Part shown: positions 35,352 through 44,582 of the stretch, one piece after another
Position numbering within the stretch: the stretch's first letter is position 1
Layout of the letters: the number at the start of each line of letters is the position of its first letter
Assembly (NCBI GenBank): GCA_902801255.1
Contig: CADCHO010000006.1
Location: 1-64,000 of the forward strand
Origin: an uncultured Eubacteriales bacterium
GTDB taxonomy: Bacteria; Bacillota; Clostridia; Peptostreptococcales; Anaerovoracaceae
Reading direction: 5' to 3'
DNA: 64,000 bases
Translations under genes and position numbers: made by a program
Notes under the pieces: model-generated
Told to the model about the DNA's origin: nothing
Databases searched by the model: none
What the model saw: only the letters and a program-made list of their open reading frames with translations

Positions 35352-38300
35352 TTAGCGGATTCTCTCTACAGCGAGGCCTGTCTTATGTCCGTTGATATCG
35401 AATGCAGGAATATCTTCCTTCGTTTCGATTGCAACTGCGATGGTCTCGTCCATGATGAAGTCCTTTGCTCTTTCAACAGCTGCTTTGATCTCATCATCAG
35501 CATTCATGTAGATCTTTATCTCGTCCATCATCTCGAAATCAGCCTGCTTACGGAGCTGCTGGATCTTGGATATGACTTCTCTTACATAACCCTGCTCGAT
35601 GAGCTCCGGTGTAAGAGTAGTGTCGAGGATAGTGAACACGTTGTTGTCCATGCCAACTACGAATCCTTCCTTGGAGGAGATCCTTACATCTACGAGATCT
35701 TTTGTGATTTCAAAGTCCTGCCCGCCGAGGGTCATCGTTACAGCACCTTCATTAAGAGCTGCGATCATTTCCTTGGCATCGGACTGTGCAAGCTTGCCTC
35801 CGAATTCCTTTACATTCTTTCCGAGTACAGGGCCGGCAGCTCTGAAGTTCGGCTTGATGCTGAAATCCATGTACTTGTCGAGCTCATCCTCAAACTGTAC
35901 CTCATGAACGTTGAGTTCTTCCTTGATGAGATCAGTGAGGTCGCTGATAACGTCTCTGTAGCTTCCATCAACTATGACCTTGCTGAGAGGCTGACGTACT
36001 TTGAGCTTCTCCTGCTCTCTTGTGCTGCGTCCGAGATTGACCAGGATCTTTACGAGGTCCATTCTTTCCTCAGTACGGTCGTCGATGAGGCTGTTGTCAG
36101 CTTCCGGATAGTATGCTGTGTGTACAGTAGTCTCACCAGTAAGCTTTGTGTAGATCTCATCCGAAATGAATGGAGCGATAGGAGCCATCATCTTTGCAAC
36201 GCCTGTGAGCACTTCGTATGTTGTAGCGTACGCAGCTCTCTTATCAAGAGTCATTCCGTCGCCTTCTCCCTCGGCAAAGAATCTTCTTCTTGCTCTTCTG
36301 ATGTACCAGTTTGAGAGATCTCCATCGATGAATTCGCCGATCGCCCTGACTGTTCTCATGTGATCGTATTCATCCATTGCCTCTGTCGTAACATTGATGA
36401 GTCTGTTGTATTTGGAGATTATCCATCTGTCGAGCTCAGGTCTGTCAGCATAAGGGACATCAAGATGTCTGTGCTCTACTTTATCGATGTTGGCGTACAG
36501 GCAGAAGAAGTTGTATGTATTTCTCAGCGTGCTGAACACCTTACTGATGACCTCTCTGATACCGTCCTCATCGAACTTTGTAGGAGTCCATGCAGGTGAT
36601 CCGTACACCAGATACCATCTGAGTGCATCCGAGCCGTACTTCTCCATCATATCGAACGGATTTACAGTGTTGCCGACATGCTTCGACATCTTTTTGCCGT
36701 TCTTGTCGAGAATAAGATCGTTGACGAGTACGTTCCTGTATGGAGCGCAGCCCTTTACGATAGTTGAAATCGCCATCAGCGAGTAGAACCAGCCTCTTGT
36801 CTGGTCGATTCCTTCGCAGATGAAGTCCGCAGGGAAAAGCTCACCGTCAAAGTGTTCTGAATTCTCAAACGGATAGTGCCACTGAGCGAAAGGCATTGCT
36901 CCGGAGTCGAACCAGCAGTCCATTACTTCAGGGATCCTGTGCATGCTCTTTCCGCACTCAGGACACTTGATGGTCACATCGTCCACATACGGTCTGTGGA
37001 GCTCTATGCTCATATCGATGTTCTGCTCAGCATCAGCGATCAGCTGTTCACGCGATCCTACGCAGTGCAGATGACCGCACTCACACTTCCAGATAGGAAT
37101 AGGAGTTCCCCAGTATCTTGATCTGGAGATAGCCCAGTCCTTGACGTCTTCGAGCCAGTTGCCGAATCTCTTTTCGCCTACATAAGGCGGGTACCAGTTA
37201 ACTGTATTATTGTTTGCAACAAGCTGGTCTTTCAGCTTTGTCATCTCGATGTACCATGACTTGTTTGCGTAGTAAACGAGAGGCGTTCCGCATCTCCAGC
37301 AGTGAGGATACGCGTGCTCCATCTTCTGCTTTGCGTAGATCTTGTCATCCTGAGCGAGATACTTGATGATGTCGACATCAAGTCCGTCTTCCATAACGAA
37401 TCTTCCTGCCCAAGGTGTCTCCGTATAGCAGCCTCTTTCATCTACAGGCTGCATAACAGCAAGATCATACTTGCGGCCGCAGTTGTAGTCGTCTTCACCG
37501 AATGCAGGCGCCGTATGAACGATACCTGTACCGTCTTCAGTGCTGACATAGTCCATGCATGTGACTATGAACGCATTCTTGCCTTTTTCAGGAACACAGA
37601 ACGGCTCGATCTGCTCATACGTCCAGTATTCCATGTCACGGCCTTTTACCTTCTCTGCGACTTCATACTCTTCACCGGCAAGAACCTTATCTGCGAGAGC
37701 TTCGGCAACCCACAGAAGGTTTCCTTCATTCTCACCTGACTTCATGAGGCACTTTACATAGTCGACATCAGGGCCGACAGTAAGAGCGATGTTGGATGCC
37801 AGAGTCCAAGGTGTTGTAGTCCATGCGAGGAAATACTCGTTATCATGGTCTACGCCTGTTCTTCTGAACTTGCACGTAAGTGTATTGACTTTGATATCCT
37901 TATATCCCTGAGCTACCTCGTGTGATGCAAGACCGGTTCCGCAGCGCGGGCAGTATGGAAGGATCTTATATCCCTCGTAAACAAGGCCCTTGTCGAAAGC
38001 GTTCTTTATGATCCACCAGCCTGTCTCGATGTAGTCGTTCTTATATGTGATATACGGATCTTCCATGTCAGCGAGATAAGCCATTTTCTCTGACATGTCA
38101 GTCCACATCTGTGTGTACTTGAATACGGATTCACGGCATTTCTCGTTGAATTCCCTGATGCCGTACTTCTCGATGTTCTGCTTTCCGCTGAAACCGAGCT
38201 GCTTCTCTACCTCGATCTCTACCGGAAGTCCATGGGTGTCCCAGCCGCCTTTACGCTTTACCTGGAAGCCCTTCATTGTCTTATATCTGTTGATTGAGTC

Positions 38301-38492
38301 CTTGAGAGTCCTAGCCATCATATGATGGATGCCCGGCTTGCCGTTTGCTGTCGGAGGTCCTTCGTAGAATACGAAAGATGGTGCACCCTCTCTTGCCTTG
38401 ACGCAGAGGTTGAGCATGTCGAGCTCATTCCACTTTTTGATCTGCTCCGCCTGATACTCAGCAACAGGTTTATCCGAAAGGTTTTCAAACAT
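35352..38492 (-). CDS. ileS: isoleucyl-tRNA synthetase, type 2, with GIHH signature
   Basis: A 1046-residue class Ia synthetase charging tRNA-Ile. Length and sequence style fit the eukaryote-like type 2 group (IleRS2), which tolerates mupirocin, rather than the roughly 930-residue type 1. The HIGH motif, usually PHIGH, reads PGIHH (G54-I-H-H57), the GxHH swap. The KMSKS loop reads GKKMSKHVGN (about 600). The editing domain has TTPWTLASNIAL (about 230), and two zinc-like cysteine pairs CPRCG and CECGHLHC and CPECG are present. It is transcribed alone from a promoter close upstream; no T-box leader is visible. SD is AGGAG 9 bases before ATG. Confidence 0.96.
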   Translation of the reverse strand: MFENLSDKPVAEYQAEQIKKWNELDMLNLCVKAREGAPSFVFYEGPPTANGKPGIHHMMARTLKDSINRYKTMKGFQVKRKGGWDTHGLPVEIEVEKQLGFSGKQNIEKYGIREFNEKCRESVFKYTQMWTDMSEKMAYLADMEDPYITYKNDYIETGWWIIKNAFDKGLVYEGYKILPYCPRCGTGLASHEVAQGYKDIKVNTLTCKFRRTGVDHDNEYFLAWTTTPWTLASNIALTVGPDVDYVKCLMKSGENEGNLLWVAEALADKVLAGEEYEVAEKVKGRDMEYWTYEQIEPFCVPEKGKNAFIVTCMDYVSTEDGTGIVHTAPAFGEDDYNCGRKYDLAVMQPVDERGCYTETPWAGRFVMEDGLDVDIIKYLAQDDKIYAKQKMEHAYPHCWRCGTPLVYYANKSWYIEMTKLKDQLVANNNTVNWYPPYVGEKRFGNWLEDVKDWAISRSRYWGTPIPIWKCECGHLHCVGSREQLIADAEQNIDMSIELHRPYVDDVTIKCPECGKSMHRIPEVMDCWFDSGAMPFAQWHYPFENSEHFDGELFPADFICEGIDQTRGWFYSLMAISTIVKGCAPYRNVLVNDLILDKNGKKMSKHVGNTVNPFDMMEKYGSDALRWYLVYGSPAWTPTKFDEDGIREVISKVFSTLRNTYNFFCLYANIDKVEHRHLDVPYADRPELDRWIISKYNRLINVTTEAMDEYDHMRTVRAIGEFIDGDLSNWYIRRARRRFFAEGEGDGMTLDKRAAYATTYEVLTGVAKMMAPIAPFISDEIYTKLTGETTVHTAYYPEADNSLIDDRTEERMDLVKILVNLGRSTREQEKLKVRQPLSKVIVDGSYRDVISDLTDLIKEELNVHEVQFEDELDKYMDFSIKPNFRAAGPVLGKNVKEFGGKLAQSDAKEMIAALNEGAVTMTLGGQDFEITKDLVDVRISSKEGFVVGMDNNVFTILDTTLTPELIEQGYVREVISKIQQLRKQADFEMMDEIKIYMNADDEIKAAVERAKDFIMDETIAVAIETKEDIPAFDINGHKTGLAVERIR

Positions 38493-38530
38493 GTTTTTTA
38501 TCTCCTGTTTCTTGATTTCACAACTTTGTT

Positions 38531-38560
38531 ATTTTACCATAATGCAGCTCCGGTTTTAAA
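38531..38560 (-). promoter_or_regulatory. candidate ileS promoter
   Basis: TTTAAA (38555-38560), 18 bases, then TAAAAT (38531-38536) on the minus strand. The implied leader is only about 30 bases, too short for a T-box. Confidence 0.45.
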
Positions 38561-38625
38561 CTCTTTTAGGTAAATAAAATGCCTGTTTTTCCATACTTTT
38601 GCCCTATTTATAGGTCAGGATGCCA

Positions 38626-38654
38626 TTGACCACCGCCTTATCGCAGTATAGAAT
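38626..38654 (+). promoter_or_regulatory. promoter of the small membrane protein gene
   Basis: TTGACC (38626-38631), a 17-base spacer and TAGAAT (38649-38654) precede the ribosome binding site of the plus-strand gene at 38679. Confidence 0.6.
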
Positions 38655-38678
38655 AGTTGCATCAAAAAGGAGATGCTC

Positions 38679-38984
38679 ATGCCGCTTATTATTCTGGGAC
38701 TATTGGTCGTTATAGGAATAGTGATCTACGCTCTGGCAAACAGAAAACAGAGCGAGGAGGTTGATACTCGCACAGTGCGCGAGCGTTATCCGCATGTCTT
38801 TGAAAAGATTGATGAAAAGATCGATCAAATGAAAAAAGGTGCCAATTACACAATCATAGATGACGATGAAGAAGATGCAGCTGATCCGGATGATGTCAAC
38901 GCGAAATACCGTGATAACGACGGGCACACCCTGCACTTCCCTGACGATGCTGAAATAGAAAAAAGAAAAAGAAATATCCATTGA
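38679..38984 (+). CDS. small single-pass membrane protein, unknown function
   Basis: A 101-residue protein I do not recognise. One N-terminal hydrophobic helix (about 2-20) is followed by a basic patch (ANRKQ), so the rest is probably cytoplasmic. The body has a helical charged stretch and an acidic run (DDDEEDAADPDD, about 66-77), ending with a basic tail. The ATG at 38673 touches the AAGGAG site directly, whereas the ATG at 38679 has it 6 bases upstream, so 38679 is used. It has its own promoter and a terminator right after its stop, and its neighbours ileS and ppk1 are on the other strand. Confidence 0.75.
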   Translation: MPLIILGLLVVIGIVIYALANRKQSEEVDTRTVRERYPHVFEKIDEKIDQMKKGANYTIIDDDEEDAADPDDVNAKYRDNDGHTLHFPDDAEIEKRKRNIH

Positions 38985-39012
38985 AAAATGCCGGTCCATG
39001 ACCGGCATTTTT
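38985..39012. terminator. bidirectional terminator of the small gene and ppk1
   Basis: A stem ATGCCGGT/ACCGGCAT (38988-38995 with 39001-39008), extended by A-T pairs, has a 5-base loop and T runs on both strands. It lies between two convergent stop codons. Confidence 0.85.
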
Positions 39013-39016
39013 TTAT

Positions 39017-41008
39017 TTAGCTTGGTTTGACAGCATATGAGCCGTCCGGAAGCATGACTCGTCCTTTTTCCATATCGCAGTACACATCATACATAATTGC
39101 CCTGATACGGTCTCTTAGTTTTCCGCTTTTTACAGGGCATGCAACCTCGACCCTTCTGTCGAGATTCCGCTTCATAAGATCTGCCGAAGATATATACATG
39201 ACTTCGTCAATCCCTGTGCCAAAGATATATACCCTTGAATGCTCAAGGAACCTTCCCACTTTGTTCACTATACATACATTTTCGGTACAGCCCTCAATTC
39301 CGGGCAGCAGACAGCATATACCCCTTACTATCATGCGCACCTGGCAGCCGGCGCACGACGCCTCCATCAGGGCTTCGATCATTTCCTCGTCTGTCAGTGA
39401 GTTTATCTTGAAGAATATTCTTCCTGCCTTTCCCTTTTTTGTCTCCCGGCGTATCAGTTTAAGCAGCTCACTACGCATGCTCAAAGGTGAGACAGCAAGC
39501 GGTGCATAACTGCGATCCTTTTCGGCTATCCTGTCCTTGCAGATATCCTTGAACAGTCTGGATGCCGCCTTTCCTATCTCCTGATCATATGTGATGATTG
39601 AAAGGTCTGTATACTGCTTTGCTGTTTTCTCGTTGTAATTGCCGGTAGAGATCTGGGTGATGTATTTCTTTTCCGAACTGCCGTCCTTCCCCGTTTTTTC
39701 GAATACTATCTGACACATTTTGGAGTGGACTTTGTAATTATCCGTACCGTAATAAACTCTGCACCCTGCCGCAGAAAGCTTTTCTGCCCATGCCAGGTTC
39801 TTTTCTTCATCAAATCTGGCGCGAAGTTCAAGCACCACTCTGACTTTTTTACCCGTTCTTGCAGCATATATAAGATAATCAGCGATCTTAGGGTTCGATG
39901 CCAGACGGTAGATGGTTATGCGTATTTCACTGACATCAGGTGAAAAAGAAGCCTCCCGCAGCAGACCCAGGAAAAGGTCCATGGAATCCTGCGGATATGA
40001 CGAGAGCAAGTCTCTCTTCTTTACCATATCAATTATGTTTCCACGTATGTTTTTTGTCTGATCCACAGGAATGTTCGGCTTATATGTGATAGTCGGCTTC
40101 AGTTCCGCAGGAAGCAGTTTTTCGAGTTCTTCCACATATGAAAAAACTATCCTCGTTGTTGTGAACATCTGCCGGTCATCCAGATTGAGTGTATTTGCGA
40201 AGTAGGCCCTAAGCGCTTTACCCGGGCGTCCGTCAGTGATCAGCTTGTCTGCCGGGCCGTACTTTCTGCGTCTCAGGGCATCCCTCATTTCTCCCGCTGT
40301 GTTAGCAGAACCGGTCCCGCCGGAGGCCTCGGCATTTCGCGCAATGTCTATTACATGCAGCTCAAGCGGCACAAACGGTACAAACAGAGTGTCTGCAAAC
40401 ATCTTTATGATATCTTCGGTCAGAACATATCTGAAGTCCTCTCCGGGCAGCACTTTTATCTGCGGCAGTGAGCGCGGGATATCTATGAAACCGAACTTGT
40501 CCTCAAGCTCAGCATCAAGAGCTGCCATTATATACGGCCTCTCCTCATCGATAGCAGGCATAGGTTCATCAGCATCCAGCACCTTTACTTTAAGGTTGTC
40601 CTTTATATCATCTCTGAAGAAATCAAAGCATCTGCCCCGGTCTTCATCGCTGAGCTGCCATGGCTCGAGTCTTGTGACTCCTGCATCAGCCAGCTTGCTT
40701 TCAACAAGACCATAAGCCATGTCCTTCTTCATCAGAAGACCCGGCACCAGATCAAGTATGCGCCTGAGCTGCTCAGCGGCTGTCATCCCTGATTTTTCGT
40801 CGATCAGGTCATCACCCTCATCGTCTTCGCCCAGCAGGCTTCCAACCCTTACCTTGAAAAATTCTTCAAGGTTGGAAACAAATATGGCTATAAAACGCAG
40901 GCGTTCAAAAAGAGGCACTGAATCATCCAGTGCCTCTTCGAGCACACGCTCATTGTATCTCAGCCATGAGATCTCTCTATTCTGCGTGAAGCCTTCTTCG
41001 TATAGCAT
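39017..41008 (-). CDS. ppk1: polyphosphate kinase 1
   Basis: A 663-residue PPK1, which reversibly polymerises the terminal phosphate of ATP into polyphosphate. The N domain starts with NREISWLRYNERVLEEA (about 10-26). The phospholipase-D-like C domains carry the HSKM motif with the autophosphorylated His at about 428, ISTGNYNEKTAKQYTDL (about 450), and a second conserved His (FLEHSRVYIFG, about 590). Length is near the usual 690. Its ATG shares one base with the pnp stop (TAATG), so it is coupled to pnp, an uncommon pairing. Confidence 0.94.
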   Translation of the reverse strand: MLYEEGFTQNREISWLRYNERVLEEALDDSVPLFERLRFIAIFVSNLEEFFKVRVGSLLGEDDEGDDLIDEKSGMTAAEQLRRILDLVPGLLMKKDMAYGLVESKLADAGVTRLEPWQLSDEDRGRCFDFFRDDIKDNLKVKVLDADEPMPAIDEERPYIMAALDAELEDKFGFIDIPRSLPQIKVLPGEDFRYVLTEDIIKMFADTLFVPFVPLELHVIDIARNAEASGGTGSANTAGEMRDALRRRKYGPADKLITDGRPGKALRAYFANTLNLDDRQMFTTTRIVFSYVEELEKLLPAELKPTITYKPNIPVDQTKNIRGNIIDMVKKRDLLSSYPQDSMDLFLGLLREASFSPDVSEIRITIYRLASNPKIADYLIYAARTGKKVRVVLELRARFDEEKNLAWAEKLSAAGCRVYYGTDNYKVHSKMCQIVFEKTGKDGSSEKKYITQISTGNYNEKTAKQYTDLSIITYDQEIGKAASRLFKDICKDRIAEKDRSYAPLAVSPLSMRSELLKLIRRETKKGKAGRIFFKINSLTDEEMIEALMEASCAGCQVRMIVRGICCLLPGIEGCTENVCIVNKVGRFLEHSRVYIFGTGIDEVMYISSADLMKRNLDRRVEVACPVKSGKLRDRIRAIMYDVYCDMEKGRVMLPDGSYAVKPS

Positions 41009-43140
41009 TATTTTCTCTTAGCGTCAGAGCGTTTTACGTCAGGGCGTTCGAGGTTGATGCGGTTCTGGCTGTCGATCTCTGTGACCTTTACCTTTACCAC
41101 GTCACCGATGTTCATGACGTCTTCGACTTTTGCTACTCTGTGATCTGCCATCTTCGAGATGTGCAGCAGACCTTCCTTGCCAGGCAGGATCTCGAGGAAT
41201 GCTCCGAAGTTCATGATCCTTGTGACCTTACCTTCATATGTCTCGCCTACCTCAACATCCTTAGTGATGAGTTCGATCTCTCTGCGTGCAGCGTCAGCGC
41301 TTTCCTGATCAACTGCGTAAATTGCGATGAATCCGACATCTTCATCAGAGATATCGATCTTGGCGCCTGTCTCATCAACGATTCTGTTGACAGTCTTTCC
41401 TCCCGGTCCGATGACCAGTCTGATCTTGTCAGGGTCGACTCTCATGCTGATGAATCTAGGAGCATACTTGCTGAGCTCAGCCCTTGGTTCGGGGATCTCT
41501 TCAAGCATGTTCTCGAGGATCTTGGCTCTGCCGATCTTGGCCTGCTCAAGTGCCTGCTCAAGGATTTCTCTGTTAAGGCCGTGAACCTTGATATCCATCT
41601 GAAGAGCCGTTACGCCGTCAGGAGTACCTGTGACCTTGAAGTCCATGTCGCCCAGGAAGTCTTCCATTCCCTGGATGTCTGATAGGATCGCAAACTTGCT
41701 TGAACCATCCTCATTGAATCCTTCGATGAGTCCCATTGCGATTCCGGATACCGGCTTCTTGATAGGAACGCCTGCGTCCATCAGTGCGAGTGTGGATCCG
41801 CATGTTGATGCCATCGAGGAAGAACCGTTTGAAGACATTACCTCAGAGACTACTCTGATAGCATATGGGAATTCCTCTTCGCTTGGGAGTACAGGCAGAA
41901 GAGCTCTTTCTGCGAGAGCTCCGTGTCCGATCTCTCTTCTTCCAGGTGATCTGCTCGGCTTAGCCTCGCCTGTGCAGTAACCCGGGAAGTTGTACTGATG
42001 CATGTATCTCTTGCGTGTCACATCATCATCGATTCCATCGAGGAACTGAGCCTCTGAAAGCGGTGCGAGTGTAGCAATTGAGAGAACCTGTGTCTGGCCT
42101 CTCTTGAAGAGTCCGGATCCGTGTGTTCTAGGAAGATAACCGGTCTCGCTCCAGAGCGGTCTGATCTCGTCTGGCCTTCTGTTGTCAGGACGTACACCCT
42201 CTTCGAGGATGCGGCGTCTTACTTCTTCCTTCTTGATGTTGTAGAGAACCTCGTCTACCTCGGACATTCTGTCTTCGAACTCCTCAGCAAAGTGCTCCTT
42301 TGCGTCGACAGCGACAGCGTCCATGTTGGCGAGTCTCTCCTGCTTGTCAAATGTATAGATGGCGTCTACCATCTTCTGATTAGCGTATTCTCTGACAGCT
42401 GCGTCAACGTCTTCACCTGCTTTGAATACTACATACTGCTGCTTTTCTTTGCCGACCTCTGCAACGATTTCCTTGATGAATCTGCAGATGTTCTTGATCT
42501 CTTCGTGTCCTGTAAGGATAGCTTCGAGCATCTGATCTTCAGGGAGTTCGTTAGCTCCGGCTTCAACCATCATGATGGCTTCTTCGGTACCGCATACCGT
42601 AAGGTTGAGGTCGGATACCTGTCTCTGCTCAAAAGTAGGGTTGATGACGAAATCTCCGTCAACTCTTCCTACTACAACACCTGCAGTCGGACCGTCCCAA
42701 GGGATGTCAGAGATTGCGATCGCTGTCGAAGTACCGATGAGCGATGCTACCTCAGGTGAGCAGTCGTGGTCTACTGACAGAGCAGTAGCAGCTACTACTA
42801 CATCATTTCTGTAGCCCTTCGGGAAGAGCGGTCTGAGAGGTCTGTCGATGAGTCTCGAGATGAGTGTTGCCTTCTCGCTCGGACGTCCTTCTCTCTTGAT
42901 GTATCCGCCAGGGATCTTCCCGACAGCATAGAGTTTTTCTTCAAAATTGCATGTAAGCGGGAAGAAATCCACATCCTGCTTTGGTTCCTTGCTTGCGCAA
43001 ACCGTGCAGCTTACGACCGTATCTCCGTATCTGACCGTTGCCTGTCCGTTTGCCTGTTCAGCCAGCTTGCCGATCTCGACTTCGAGGAGTCTTCCGCCAA
43101 GTGCTGTTCTGAATGTTCTGTAATCTTCAAATCTACCCAT
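41008..43140 (-). CDS. pnp: polynucleotide phosphorylase
   Basis: A 710-residue 3'-5' phosphorolytic exoribonuclease that releases NDPs and is a core mRNA-decay enzyme. Two RNase PH domains (about 10-230 and 320-545) flank a helical domain, and [19 protein letters not shown] (about 437-455) lies in the active second domain. A KH domain ([15 protein letters not shown], about 565) and a C-terminal S1 domain (about 625-700) follow. Length is normal. It follows rpsO across a hairpin, the classic rpsO-pnp order, and is followed at once by ppk1. Confidence 0.97.
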   Translation of the reverse strand: MGRFEDYRTFRTALGGRLLEVEIGKLAEQANGQATVRYGDTVVSCTVCASKEPKQDVDFFPLTCNFEEKLYAVGKIPGGYIKREGRPSEKATLISRLIDRPLRPLFPKGYRNDVVVAATALSVDHDCSPEVASLIGTSTAIAISDIPWDGPTAGVVVGRVDGDFVINPTFEQRQVSDLNLTVCGTEEAIMMVEAGANELPEDQMLEAILTGHEEIKNICRFIKEIVAEVGKEKQQYVVFKAGEDVDAAVREYANQKMVDAIYTFDKQERLANMDAVAVDAKEHFAEEFEDRMSEVDEVLYNIKKEEVRRRILEEGVRPDNRRPDEIRPLWSETGYLPRTHGSGLFKRGQTQVLSIATLAPLSEAQFLDGIDDDVTRKRYMHQYNFPGYCTGEAKPSRSPGRREIGHGALAERALLPVLPSEEEFPYAIRVVSEVMSSNGSSSMASTCGSTLALMDAGVPIKKPVSGIAMGLIEGFNEDGSSKFAILSDIQGMEDFLGDMDFKVTGTPDGVTALQMDIKVHGLNREILEQALEQAKIGRAKILENMLEEIPEPRAELSKYAPRFISMRVDPDKIRLVIGPGGKTVNRIVDETGAKIDISDEDVGFIAIYAVDQESADAARREIELITKDVEVGETYEGKVTRIMNFGAFLEILPGKEGLLHISKMADHRVAKVEDVMNIGDVVKVKVTEIDSQNRINLERPDVKRSDAKRK

Positions 43141-43201
43141 TTATTAACAACTCCTTCCTGTTAATCATTTCTTTCCTATGGGCATTAACTAAATACATAC
43201 A

Positions 43202-43224
43202 AAGCGGGAGGCGTGCTCCCGCTT
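43202..43224 (-). terminator. rpsO-pnp intergenic hairpin
   Basis: AAGCGGGAG (43202-43210) pairs with CTCCCGCTT (43216-43224) across a GCGTG loop, just after the rpsO stop. Only a weak T tract follows (TGTATG), so it is likely a partial terminator or RNase processing site allowing read-through to pnp. Confidence 0.65.
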
Positions 43225-43236
43225 CGATGTCTGCTA

Positions 43237-43503
43237 TTATTTTCTCAGTCCGAGACGAGCGATAAGGCTTCTGTATCTGTCGATATCTGTCTCTCTGAGG
43301 TACTTGAGAAGGTTTCTTCTCTGTCCTACCATCTTCAGAAGACCTCTTCTGGAGTGGTGGTCTTTATGATGCTCTTTGAGGTGCTCATTGAGGTCGTTGA
43401 TCCTGTAAGTAAGGATAGCTACCTGTACTTCCGGGGAACCTGTGTCGCCTTCTTTAACAGCATACTCTTTGATGATTTCCTGTTTTTTCTCTTTTGTAAG
43501 CAT
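43237..43503 (-). CDS. rpsO: 30S ribosomal protein S15
   Basis: An 88-residue S15, which binds the 16S rRNA central domain three-way junction. The blocks [14 protein letters not shown] (about 19-32), [21 protein letters not shown] (split, about 35-55) and RRNLLKYL are typical, and length is standard. AAAAGGAG lies 9 bases before the ATG. It sits behind a promoter and a structured leader, and before pnp. S15 is known to regulate its own mRNA in several bacteria through leader structures of different kinds. Confidence 0.97.
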   Translation of the reverse strand: MLTKEKKQEIIKEYAVKEGDTGSPEVQVAILTYRINDLNEHLKEHHKDHHSRRGLLKMVGQRRNLLKYLRETDIDRYRSLIARLGLRK

Positions 43504-43596
43504 AAAAATAAACTCCTTTTCGTTAGTTCGCCCGCTCTGCGTGGCCGTCGGAGATGCGAACCACTGCGGCGCGGGTATATTGAATTGATTTACAAC
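43504..43596 (-). promoter_or_regulatory. structured rpsO leader, candidate S15 autoregulatory RNA
   Basis: The leader of about 93 bases contains a GC-rich hairpin at 43531-43575. An outer stem CCCGC/GCGGG encloses an internal loop and a second stem GCGTGG/CCACTGC with one bulged base. Its base lies about 10 bases from the rpsO ribosome binding site. The rest of the leader is AT-rich. S15 control is an inference. Confidence 0.45.
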
Positions 43597-43602
43597 GTTG
43601 GT

Positions 43603-43631
43603 ATATTAACACGAATAAAACGTGATGTCTA
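43603..43631 (-). promoter_or_regulatory. candidate rpsO promoter
   Basis: TAGACA (43626-43631) and TAATAT (43603-43608) are 17 bases apart on the minus strand, directly at the ribF stop codon. This gives rpsO-pnp-ppk1 its own start within the larger rimP unit. Confidence 0.5.
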
Positions 43632-44576
43632 TCATTTTTTTCGATAATTCAATGCATTCTCGCAGTCACGGGAAATCTGGGCAAAGAGCTCTTCCTTGTT
43701 CCTGAATTTCCTCTCTCCGCGCGAGAAATGGTCGAAATAAACCGCGACTTCCTTCCCGTAAGCATCATCATCATAATCGAAGATATTGGTCTCGATGGTT
43801 TTTTGTCTGCTGCCTTCATTTACGGTCGGATTAAGACCGATATTGGACACACTGTTATAATCCGCACCATCAATATGGATCCTGCTGAAGTACACACCAT
43901 TCGGAGGGAGCATCTGTCTGGCCGGTGCCGGGATGTTGATGGTAGGAATGCCCATTCTGCTCCCCAGTCTCTTTCCGTGCCTGACTGTTCCCGTAAACGA
44001 ATAAGGTCTTCCGAGCAGCTTTGCTGTCATTTCCATATTCCCTGTAGATATCATCTCACGTATAAGAGTTGAGCTGACGACCTCACCATCTACGACAACG
44101 GCTTCATGTATGCTCAGACCCATTCCCGCAGCTTCACATTCATTGCGAAGTGTGTCGGGTCTGCCCATTGCTCTTGCACCATAGGTGTAATTGAATCCTA
44201 CCGAGACATATCCGGCATTCAGTTTGTCTTTCACGATGTTTTCAAAGAAATCGTGAGCCTGCATCGTCATGATATACTCATCGAACGGTACATTGACAAG
44301 GATATCAAAGCCCATGTCCTCTATCAGCGCGATCTTTTCCTCCTCTGTGCAGATGAGTTTGACCGCATCCGGATCGCTGTCGTCACGTCTGAGTATAAAG
44401 TTGAACGGATGGTTGGAGAAAGTGAAGCACAGGGAATTAAGATCCTGTTCTTCTGCAGCAGCAAGCGCCGCAAGGAATATTTCTCTGTGTCCGATGTGTA
44501 TGCCGTCGAAATTTCCAAGTGCTACAGAGGTCTTTTTTTCAAGATTCAGTTGATCAAGATCGTTTATTACTATCAT
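43632..44576 (-). CDS. ribF: bifunctional riboflavin kinase/FAD synthetase
   Basis: A 314-residue enzyme making FMN and FAD. The N-terminal adenylyltransferase domain has GNFDGIHIGHREI (about 22-34, HxGH type), NYTYGARAMGRPDTL (about 129-143) and a late STLIREMIS block (about 168-176). The C-terminal riboflavin kinase domain has GRPYSFTGTVRHGKRLGSR (about 189-207) and GIPTINIP. Length is normal. It follows truB by 6 bases in the usual truB-ribF-rpsO order. Confidence 0.95.
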   Translation of the reverse strand: MIVINDLDQLNLEKKTSVALGNFDGIHIGHREIFLAALAAAEEQDLNSLCFTFSNHPFNFILRRDDSDPDAVKLICTEEEKIALIEDMGFDILVNVPFDEYIMTMQAHDFFENIVKDKLNAGYVSVGFNYTYGARAMGRPDTLRNECEAAGMGLSIHEAVVVDGEVVSSTLIREMISTGNMEMTAKLLGRPYSFTGTVRHGKRLGSRMGIPTINIPAPARQMLPPNGVYFSRIHIDGADYNSVSNIGLNPTVNEGSRQKTIETNIFDYDDDAYGKEVAVYFDHFSRGERKFRNKEELFAQISRDCENALNYRKK

Positions 44577-44582
44577 TTTTGT

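Noticed and set aside
35328..36314. Long plus-strand reading frame of 328 codons
   Set aside because: It lies entirely opposite ileS, shows no family features or ribosome binding site, and is a shadow of a strongly supported gene. The same applies to other long antisense frames, for example opposite plsX, polC, pnp, infB and the PBP gene.
38493..38678. Possible T-box leader for ileS
   Set aside because: No AGGGTGGNACCGCG-type T-box sequence, no terminator/antiterminator pair, and the predicted promoter leaves only about 30 bases of leader.
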